Below, in pieces: positions 57,670 to 64,000 of a DNA stretch of 64,000 bases. The stretch lies in assembly GCF_014652655.1 (NCBI RefSeq), contig NZ_BMZF01000006.1, forward strand, positions 90,478 to 154,477, in the 5' to 3' direction. The stretch comes from Paramylibacter ulvae. Its GTDB lineage: Bacteria > Pseudomonadota > Alphaproteobacteria > Rhodobacterales > Rhodobacteraceae. Position 1 is the stretch's first letter, and each line of letters begins with the position of its first letter. Below the pieces are notes generated by a model. The model did no database searches. It was not told the DNA's origin and saw only the letters and a program-made list of their open reading frames with translations. The translations under genes were made by a program, and so were the position numbers.

Positions 57670-59928
57670 ATGGCTGATAATATTGATGAACCCGACATGA
57701 ACGGTGATGATCACCACGATGGAATGACGATCAAGGAACCGCTTCGCCGCGCGATTGGCGATCGGTATCTGACTTATGCGTTATCCACAATTATGCACCG
57801 TGCATTGCCCGATGCCCGTGATGGATTGAAACCTGTGCACCGTCGCATTTTATATGCGATGCGCGAATTGAAACTTGCCTCAAACGGGGGCTTTCGTAAA
57901 TCGGCCAAGATTTCTGGCGATGTGATGGGTAATTACCACCCGCATGGTGATCAGGCGATTTACGATGCGCTTGCGCGTTTGGCACAAGATTTCAATGTGC
58001 GCTATCCACTGGTGGATGGCCAAGGCAATTTTGGCAACATCGATGGCGATAACCCCGCCGCCGCGCGTTATACAGAGGCACGCATGACCGCCGTGGCAGA
58101 GGCCATGTTGGAAGGTCTGTCAGAAGACGCCGTTGATTTTCGCGAAAACTATGATGGCTCATTAACAGAACCTGCGGTGTTACCCGCGAGCTTTCCAAAT
58201 CTGTTGGCAAACGGTTCATCAGGTATCGCCGTGGGGATGGCGACGAATATTCCACCCCACAATATCGGTGAACTTTGCGATGCTGCGATCCATCTGATTG
58301 GCGCGCCAAATGCGCGCGATGAAACCTTGATGGATCATGTTCCTGGTCCCGATTTCCCAACGGGTGGGATATTGGTGGAACCTGCAGAAAATATCCTGAA
58401 TGCATATAAAACCGGTCGCGGCTCGTTTCGTCTGCGATCAAAATGGGAAGTCGAAGATATCGGTCGCGGGATGTGGCAGGTTGTCGTTACCGAAATCCCC
58501 TATCAGGTGCAAAAATCCAAACTGATCGAGAAAATTGCTGAATTGATTCAGTTGAAAAAAATTCCGATCCTTGCCGATGTGCGCGACGAAAGCGCGGAAG
58601 ACATCCGTTTGGTTTTGGAACCACGGGCAAAAACCGTAGAACCGACCGTGTTGATGGAAACGCTGTTTCGCTTGTGTGATTTGGAAACGCGGTTCAGCAT
58701 GAACCTGAATGTGTTGATTGATGGGCGAACACCTAAGGTCTGTTCGATGAAAGAGGTGCTTCGTGCATTCCTTGATCATCGCCGTGATGTTTTATATCGC
58801 CGCTCTAAATTCCGCATGGATAAAATTGATCGCCGCCTAGAGGTCTTGGAAGGTTACATCGTTGCGTTCCTTAACCTTGATCGTGTGATCGAAATTATCC
58901 GTGAAGAGGACGAGCCAAAGCCGATCATGATGGAGGAATTCTCATTATCCGACGTTCAGGTTGAAGCCATTTTAAACATGCGCTTGCGCAGTTTGCGCCG
59001 TCTCGAAGAAATGGAATTGCGCAATGAGTTGGATGCATTGCAGGTTGAACGCGCCGAGCTTGACGATTTGCTAGGTAGCGAAGAATTGCAATGGAATCGG
59101 ATCAAGGAACAGTTGCGCGAAACCCGCAAACAGTTTGGTAAAGCTTCCGAATTTGGCGCGCGCCGTACCGTATTGGAAGACGCCCCCGATTTCGAAGAAG
59201 TCCCGCTAGAGGCGATGATCGAAAAAGAACCTATTACCGTTGTGTGTTCCGCCATGGGGTGGGTGCGCGCAATGAAAGGGCATATCGACCTGTCCCAAGA
59301 ATTGAAATTCAAAGACGGCGACGAAGGGCGTTTTATGTTCCATGCGGAAACCACCGATAAATTGGTGTTGTTTGGTTCAAACGGGCGTTTCTACACGCTG
59401 CCTTGTTCCGAATTGCCAGGTGGGCGCGGCATGGGTGAACCCATCCGATTGATGGTGGATTTACCAAATGATGCGGATATGATGGCGCTGTTCATCCACG
59501 ATCCTGCACGTCGTTTATTGCTCGCATCCAGTGCTGGCGATGGATTTGTCGTCGAAGAAAAAGAGGTCTTGGCGCAAACCCGCACAGGCAAACAGGTGTT
59601 GAACGTTCGCGGCGATGTTACGGCATTGGTGTGTAAACCCGTTTCGGGCGATCATCTGGCCTGTGTTGGTCAAAACCGCAAAGTAATCATTTTCCCATTG
59701 TCCGAATTGCCAGAAATGGTGCGCGGCAAGGGCGTGCGTTTGCAAAAATACAAGGACGGTGGATTGTCCGATGCGACCACGTTGAATTTGGAAACGGGGC
59801 TGCAATGGCTTGATCCAGCGGGGCGTACACGCACCGAAACCGAACTGGCCGATTGGATTGGTAAACGTGCAGGGGCAGGGCGCATGGCGCCGCGTGGTTT
59901 CCCACATGACAACAAGTTTAATCTTTAA
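57670..59928 (+). CDS. parC: DNA topoisomerase IV subunit A
   Basis: A 752-residue ParC that decatenates sister chromosomes with Par[40 protein letters not shown] is the GyrA/ParC start; [14 protein letters not shown] and [15 protein letters not shown] hold the catalytic Tyr region (AARYTEAR); the beta-pinwheel C-terminal domain is the short ParC type. ATG 57670 is taken; the longer open frame upstream overlaps the divergent SDR gene. Confidence 0.95.
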   Translation: MADNIDEPDMNGDDHHDGMTIKEPLRRAIGDRYLTYALSTIMHRALPDARDGLKPVHRRILYAMRELKLASNGGFRKSAKISGDVMGNYHPHGDQAIYDALARLAQDFNVRYPLVDGQGNFGNIDGDNPAAARYTEARMTAVAEAMLEGLSEDAVDFRENYDGSLTEPAVLPASFPNLLANGSSGIAVGMATNIPPHNIGELCDAAIHLIGAPNARDETLMDHVPGPDFPTGGILVEPAENILNAYKTGRGSFRLRSKWEVEDIGRGMWQVVVTEIPYQVQKSKLIEKIAELIQLKKIPILADVRDESAEDIRLVLEPRAKTVEPTVLMETLFRLCDLETRFSMNLNVLIDGRTPKVCSMKEVLRAFLDHRRDVLYRRSKFRMDKIDRRLEVLEGYIVAFLNLDRVIEIIREEDEPKPIMMEEFSLSDVQVEAILNMRLRSLRRLEEMELRNELDALQVERAELDDLLGSEELQWNRIKEQLRETRKQFGKASEFGARRTVLEDAPDFEEVPLEAMIEKEPITVVCSAMGWVRAMKGHIDLSQELKFKDGDEGRFMFHAETTDKLVLFGSNGRFYTLPCSELPGGRGMGEPIRLMVDLPNDADMMALFIHDPARRLLLASSAGDGFVVEEKEVLAQTRTGKQVLNVRGDVTALVCKPVSGDHLACVGQNRKVIIFPLSELPEMVRGKGVRLQKYKDGGLSDATTLNLETGLQWLDPAGRTRTETELADWIGKRAGAGRMAPRGFPHDNKFNL

Positions 59929-59963
59929 AAAACGAACGGGATTACAGACCAAAGGGGTGGAAT

Positions 59964-61208
59964 ATGGCGTTAACCGATGTGAACGAAACCGAAATTGGAA
60001 ACAGTGTTGGTGTTTCATATCTGATGGAAAAACGCCAATTGCGAAGTTTGGCGATTAAAACAACTTTACTAACGTTGCTTACCTTTGGCATTTATCGGTT
60101 TTGGGCACGCACACGATTGCGCAATTATTTCTGGTCCTGCGTTGCCCCCGATGGACACCCGTTTGAATATGACGGTAAGGGATTGGAAAAATTCCTTGGC
60201 TTTTTGATCGCGGTGGCTGTGCTCGCAGTTTACCTTGGGATTTTGCAACTTTTGTTGACATTTGCGGGGATGAGCCTGTTCACCGCCGTTGATGACACAG
60301 CGGATGAATTGCAACAATTGGCCGTGACCTATATCGCGTTTGGCGCATTGTTGCCGCTGATCTTTTATGCGCAATACCGCGCGCGGCGTTATAAATTATC
60401 ACGCACGCGCTGGCGTGGTATTCGGTTTGGCATGGACAAGGGCGCGTGGGGTTATGCGTTGCGCGGAATTGGATTTACGATTGTAACGATCCTAACCGTG
60501 GGAATTTTATGGCCGCTGCAAACATTCCGTTTGGAAAAATACAAGGCCGACCGCACATGGTATGGCGATGTAAAGTTTGAGCAAAACGGTAAATGGACAA
60601 TGCTCTACCCTGCGATGAAACACATCCTGCTTGGTCTGTTAATTGTAATTGCAGGCGGCGTTTTTGCGGCGGGCGGTGAATGGGCGAGAGTTTCAGATGA
60701 CTCTTTTACGGGTGGTTCTGGCACTGGGTTTGGTGCGTTTGTTGTGTTTGTGGGTGCGTTTTGGATTTATGCAGGGTTTGCATATTATCGCGTGCACAGC
60801 TTTCGTAAATTGACCGCCCACAAAACGCTGGGCGAAACCGTGACATTCACAAGCATGCCGCGTACGCGCAGCTTAATTGGCATATTTATCGGAGGTGGAT
60901 TTGTTGCAGGCATCGTTGCGGCGGTGCTTGGTTTTGCAATTGGTGGTGTTCTGACATATTTGGTTGTTAAAATGTTGGGGATACAGGAACTTGCGATCTT
61001 TACCTCCGGTATTGGTTTTCTAATCTATTTCTTGGCGCTCTCGGTGTTGTCACTCTTGATGATCACCGAGCCGATGATCCGCCATTTTGCCCACAACACT
61101 ACGATTCAAAACGCCGCTGCACTGGTACAGGTGAAACAACGTGACGGCGATGATTTCGCAGAGGCCGAAGGTTTCGCCGACGCGCTTGATTTGGGCGCTG
61201 GATTTTAG
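59964..61208 (+). CDS. DUF898 (YjgN family) membrane protein
   Basis: A 414-residue multi-pass protein with about six TM helices. LRSLAIKTTLLTLLTFGIYRFWARTRLRNYFWS occurs near the start and a related block (GFTIVTILTVGILWPLQTFRLEKYKADRTWYGD) in the middle; both are typical of DUF898. Function unknown. The M48 peptidase gene begins 2 bp after the stop, so the two are one operon. Confidence 0.9.
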   Translation: MALTDVNETEIGNSVGVSYLMEKRQLRSLAIKTTLLTLLTFGIYRFWARTRLRNYFWSCVAPDGHPFEYDGKGLEKFLGFLIAVAVLAVYLGILQLLLTFAGMSLFTAVDDTADELQQLAVTYIAFGALLPLIFYAQYRARRYKLSRTRWRGIRFGMDKGAWGYALRGIGFTIVTILTVGILWPLQTFRLEKYKADRTWYGDVKFEQNGKWTMLYPAMKHILLGLLIVIAGGVFAAGGEWARVSDDSFTGGSGTGFGAFVVFVGAFWIYAGFAYYRVHSFRKLTAHKTLGETVTFTSMPRTRSLIGIFIGGGFVAGIVAAVLGFAIGGVLTYLVVKMLGIQELAIFTSGIGFLIYFLALSVLSLLMITEPMIRHFAHNTTIQNAAALVQVKQRDGDDFAEAEGFADALDLGAGF

Positions 61209-61210
61209 GA

Positions 61211-62317
61211 ATGGTTGAAACGCTATCTGTGTTGGGGCAATTTTTTGACGGCGAGACCGCGCGCGAACATGGTGTTGATATCACCACATTCAAAACGGGC
61301 ATTCGCATCACGGGTGATAGTTTGGATCAATACCATGAATGGGATTTTGCCGATATTCGCGCATTACCCGATCAGGCCGGAAGCCGTGGCATCGCGATTT
61401 GCAAATCGGGTCAACAACAACGCCTGTTCGCCGATGACCCCAATTTTGCGCAGATGATTAAAACGCACTGTGCAAATTTGCACAATTCGGATGCGCCACG
61501 CGGTACCTATCGCCGCGTTGCGATTTATGCAGCGGCGGCAATTTCATCTGTGTTGATTATTATGTTTGTGATCGTTCCAAACCTAGCCAATCGATTGGCC
61601 ACACATATTCCTGTCGAAAAAGAAATGGTGCTGGGCCAAAATACGGTGCGCCAGATCGAACGTATCTTGGCATTTGAAACCAATCCCAATTTAACCTGCT
61701 CGGGCGCAGACGGCATTGCCGCGTTGGAAAAAATGTCTGCGCGTTTGTCTGCGCAATTTGATAGCCCTTATGAATTAAACGTGCGTGTTTTCGACCATGA
61801 AATGGTCAATGCCTTTGCCGTGCCAGGGGGGCAAGTGGTGATTTTCAAAGGTTTGATCGATGATGCAGATTCCCCAGAAGAGGTTGCGGGTGTTTTGGCC
61901 CATGAATTTGGCCATGTGATACACCGCGATCCAACGCGTCTAGCGCTTCGTTCTGCGGGGTCGGTTGGTATTCTTGGCATGGTGTTTGGCGATTTTGCAG
62001 GTGGTGCGGTTGCACTGGTTTTGGCGGAACAATTGATCGCGGCGAATTATACGCGCGAAGCGGAATCCGCCGCCGATGATTTTGCACATTTGGTCTTGGC
62101 TGATGCGGGGCTACCATCCGCCCCAATGGCTGCGTTTTTCGAAAAGCTGAAAGAAGAACATGGCGATGATGCTGGGTTTTTATCCCATATCGCATCCCAT
62201 CCCGCGTTGGGCGATCGCGCGGATTTAGCACGGGGTGCAGATACAATTGCAGATGCAGAGTTCACGCCTGTTCTTTCGGGTGATGAATGGCAGGCGCTGC
62301 GCGAAATTTGTGACTAA
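61211..62317 (+). CDS. M48 family zinc metallopeptidase
   Basis: A 368-residue membrane-anchored peptidase. Residues 1-95 are a soluble domain, a TM helix is near 105-127, and the zinc site is HEFGH in VAGVLAHEFGHVIHRDP, with the third ligand Glu in the AREAESAADDFA block downstream. Like BepA/LoiP or HtpX relatives it may act in envelope quality control. It pairs with the DUF898 gene and ends convergent with the P450 gene. Confidence 0.9.
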   Translation: MVETLSVLGQFFDGETAREHGVDITTFKTGIRITGDSLDQYHEWDFADIRALPDQAGSRGIAICKSGQQQRLFADDPNFAQMIKTHCANLHNSDAPRGTYRRVAIYAAAAISSVLIIMFVIVPNLANRLATHIPVEKEMVLGQNTVRQIERILAFETNPNLTCSGADGIAALEKMSARLSAQFDSPYELNVRVFDHEMVNAFAVPGGQVVIFKGLIDDADSPEEVAGVLAHEFGHVIHRDPTRLALRSAGSVGILGMVFGDFAGGAVALVLAEQLIAANYTREAESAADDFAHLVLADAGLPSAPMAAFFEKLKEEHGDDAGFLSHIASHPALGDRADLARGADTIADAEFTPVLSGDEWQALREICD

Positions 62318-63678
62318 ACTTTGCTCACCTTTAACTGGACGCCACCTTCTGGACGCAGGGTTAAAACCATCACGGGTTTTGGATTCAGCCCATCAATGCG
62401 TTCAAATTTATACCTGCTGATCAGGGTCGCCAAAATAATCTGTGCCTCTGTCATTGCAAATTGTGCGGCAATGCAGACGCGTGGGCCATCACCAAATGGT
62501 AAGAAAGCAAACCGATCATGGCGGGCGTCCTCGCCAAAACGATCTGGGTTAAATTCATCTGGATTATCCCATAATGCATGATGACGGTGCAGCGCATAAA
62601 TCGGGATCATCACCGTGTCTTTGGGCTTAATATCACGATCCGACAACACATCATGGGATTGCGCCGTGCGTGAAATCAATGCGGCAGGCGGGTAAAGGCG
62701 CAGCGTTTCGTTCAGCACCTGTTTGGTATAGGTCAGATTGGCGCAATCCTCCGCGGTTGCGGTGCGTCCGTTCAACACGTTTTGTGCTTCGGCGCGCAAT
62801 TTATCCTGAACCACTGGATCAAACGCACAAAGGTAAAGCGCCCAAGATAATGTCAGCGCCGTTGTTTCATGCCCCGCTACGATAAACGTGAGCAGATTAT
62901 CACGCAATTCGGATGCGTTCATCTTACGCTTTGTTTTTAAGTCCTCGCCCGCCATCAACAGATCTAACAAATCGGGCACGTTGCGTGGCCCACTGGCGGC
63001 GCGGTTGCGCACCGCGCTGTTGGCGATAGCCTTGGTTTGTTTCAATGCGCTTGGCTGTAATACCCGCGATGGGCGCGGTATCCATGTGGGCAGTCCAATG
63101 ACATCGAAAATGGACACACGCCCAACCTGTTCAATGTAATTGTCGATTGCGCGGTGCACTTCGTCGCTATCCAAAACATCCGATCCCGAAAATGTAATGT
63201 CGGAAATCACATCAAATGTCGCGCTGATCATTTCTGCGTACATATCAATGCGGGGTGATCCATCGCCAAGTCGGGCACAGCTTGCATCCGCACTTGCCCC
63301 CATGATGGGGGCAAGGTTGGCGATATTGCGCGGCGAAAATACGGGTGCTGCGGCGCGGCGTTGCCAACGCCAATGCGCACCCTCTGCAATAAACAGGCTG
63401 TCACCAATTGCAGGTTCTAGCGTATTTTTTACTACATCTGATTTTGGGTAGTTTTCCAAATTGTCGCGCAGGATATGTTGAATGGCACTTGGGTCCATAA
63501 CCATATGCCAGTTCACCCATGCAACACGCCCTGAAATAATCGGCTGTAATGTCGCCAGTTCTGGGATGATCGATAACACATTTTTACGTGCCTCAATCAA
63601 CGTTTTGAACACACCCCACACATCGGTGACAAGGGGCACTTTGACGGGTGATTGTTTTGAGGGGGGCGTGGCGGTCAT
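62314..63678 (-). CDS. Cytochrome P450
   Basis: A 454-residue P450. The I-helix motif is IVAGHETTALTLSW, the K-helix ETLRLYPPAALISR, and the haem loop FLPFGDGPRVCIAAQFA with the axial Cys; the usual Gly after Cys-x is Ala here. No membrane anchor is seen, so a soluble enzyme with a separate ferredoxin partner is likely. Substrate unknown. Its stop overlaps the M48 stop by 3 bp. Confidence 0.92.
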   Translation of the reverse strand: MTATPPSKQSPVKVPLVTDVWGVFKTLIEARKNVLSIIPELATLQPIISGRVAWVNWHMVMDPSAIQHILRDNLENYPKSDVVKNTLEPAIGDSLFIAEGAHWRWQRRAAAPVFSPRNIANLAPIMGASADASCARLGDGSPRIDMYAEMISATFDVISDITFSGSDVLDSDEVHRAIDNYIEQVGRVSIFDVIGLPTWIPRPSRVLQPSALKQTKAIANSAVRNRAASGPRNVPDLLDLLMAGEDLKTKRKMNASELRDNLLTFIVAGHETTALTLSWALYLCAFDPVVQDKLRAEAQNVLNGRTATAEDCANLTYTKQVLNETLRLYPPAALISRTAQSHDVLSDRDIKPKDTVMIPIYALHRHHALWDNPDEFNPDRFGEDARHDRFAFLPFGDGPRVCIAAQFAMTEAQIILATLISRYKFERIDGLNPKPVMVLTLRPEGGVQLKVSKV

Positions 63679-63782
63679 ACGTTAAACCTGTTCCTGTTGA
63701 TGCGCACTTGAAGTTAGCTTAGTTCGCCATCATATGTGACGAAAGGAAAATCTGAATCCGAATGCCAATCCAAGGTTTTTCG

Positions 63783-63799
63783 CTTGCATTATTTGCAAG
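63783..63799 (+). promoter_or_regulatory. Hairpin in the tuf leader
   Basis: CTTGCA, TTATT, TGCAAG (6-bp arms) followed at once by TTTTCTTT, 74 bp before the tuf ATG. Reads like a small terminator or attenuator. Confidence 0.45.
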
Positions 63800-63805
63800 T
63801 TTTCT

Positions 63806-63823
63806 TTACGCGCAAGCGCGTAA
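63806..63823 (+). promoter_or_regulatory. Second palindrome in the tuf leader
   Basis: TTACGCG, CAAG, CGCGTAA: perfect 7-bp arms with a 4-nt loop, 50 bp upstream of the tuf ATG and 6 bp after the first hairpin. Possible operator or 5'-UTR hairpin. Confidence 0.45.
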
Positions 63824-63873
63824 GTGTCACGGGATTGGCAAATCCTAAGATAGAACAAGTAAGGAGGCCGATC

Positions 63874-64000
63874 ATGGCAAAAGAAAAGTTTGAACGTTCG
63901 AAACCGCATTGCAACATCGGCACAATTGGCCACGTTGACCACGGTAAGACAACATTGACCGCAGCGATCACCAAGCAATTTGGTGACTTCAAAGCGTATG
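63874..64000 (+). CDS. tuf: Elongation factor Tu, N-terminal part (runs off the window)
   Basis: The first 42 codons of EF-Tu: [19 protein letters not shown], then [14 protein letters not shown], the G1 P-loop. It brings aminoacyl-tRNA to the ribosome. AAGGAGG lies 7 nt before the ATG. The rest is beyond base 64000. Confidence 0.97.
   Translation, partial: MAKEKFERSKPHCNIGTIGHVDHGKTTLTAAITKQFGDFKAY

Noticed and set aside
63679..63873. Possible tRNA in the gap before tuf
   Set aside because: No T-arm GTTCRAAYC or CCA-end cloverleaf could be folded; only two short hairpins are present.
1..64000. Prophage, transposon, defence island or secondary-metabolite cluster
   Set aside because: No integrase, transposase, toxin-antitoxin, restriction, nuclease-helicase or NRPS/PKS genes were found; gene content is core chromosomal throughout.

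Overview
This window is a stretch of ordinary chromosome from an alphaproteobacterium, most likely a member of the Rhodobacterales (roseobacter-type) with a fairly balanced base composition. The pointers are family-level: the pckA / chvI-chvG / hprK-rapZ-EIIA-HPr block, the tlpA / argH-lipoprotein-lysA-TIGR02302 block, small alphaproteobacterial families such as DUF1491, DUF2007 and DUF465, and PduO-type adenosyltransferase next to etfBA. I see no phage, transposon, integron, CRISPR, rRNA or tRNA, and no sign of a foreign island. Genes are tightly packed, many overlap by ATGA, GTGA or TAATG junctions, and GTG/TTG starts are common.

Layout. 1-2 kb: 5' end of alanine dehydrogenase divergent from an Lrp-type regulator, then azlCD (branched-chain amino acid export). 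2-5.2 kb: molybdenum cofactor operon fdhD-mobA-mobB-moeA. 5.2-8.6 kb: an unknown membrane protein, greA, and ETF-ubiquinone oxidoreductase. 8.6-13.5 kb: a TPR protein, ispE, a polyprenyl diphosphate synthase, a DUF2007 protein, an N6-adenine methyltransferase and a YdcH-like small protein. 13.5-18 kb: an EAL-domain protein, a tag gene broken by one stop codon, a peroxidase-related AhpD-fold protein, a VOC protein, a sterol-desaturase-type hydroxylase, an unknown anchored protein and rluE. 18-24 kb: tlpA divergent from argH-lptM-like-lysA-TIGR02302. 24-28.8 kb: a zinc-ribbon membrane protein divergent from ftsE-ftsX-plsC-PPOX. 28.8-37 kb: accA, L,D-transpeptidase, malY-like lyase, two deformylase homologues with fmt, rnhA, a methyltransferase, DUF3429, ispH, NYN protein. 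37-46.8 kb: folK, rpoZ, rsh, DUF2062, pdxJ-acpS-lepB-rnc-era-DUF1491-recO, a Tag-like protein, a META lipoprotein. 46.8-54 kb: pckA, chvI-chvG, hprK-rapZ-EIIA-HPr, an acyltransferase. 54-64 kb: etfAB, PduO adenosyltransferase, a twin-TM protein, an SDR, parC, DUF898-M48, a cytochrome P450, and the start of tuf.

Functionally the region joins core metabolism (Lys/Arg biosynthesis, isoprenoids, ETF electron transfer, gluconeogenesis), translation and RNA processing (def-fmt, rnc-era, rluE, greA, tuf), envelope growth (ftsEX, plsC, L,D-transpeptidase, lptM-like) and global regulation: RSH for ppGpp, ChvGI, and a sugar-transport-free regulatory PTS. No clearly new multi-gene system stands out. The most interesting points are a deformylase paralogue that has lost a metal ligand and the catalytic Glu, the single-codon break in tag, a 31-residue lipoprotein between argH and lysA, palindromes in the pckA-chvI intergenic region, and paired conserved unknowns (DUF898-M48; the zinc-ribbon protein beside ftsEX).
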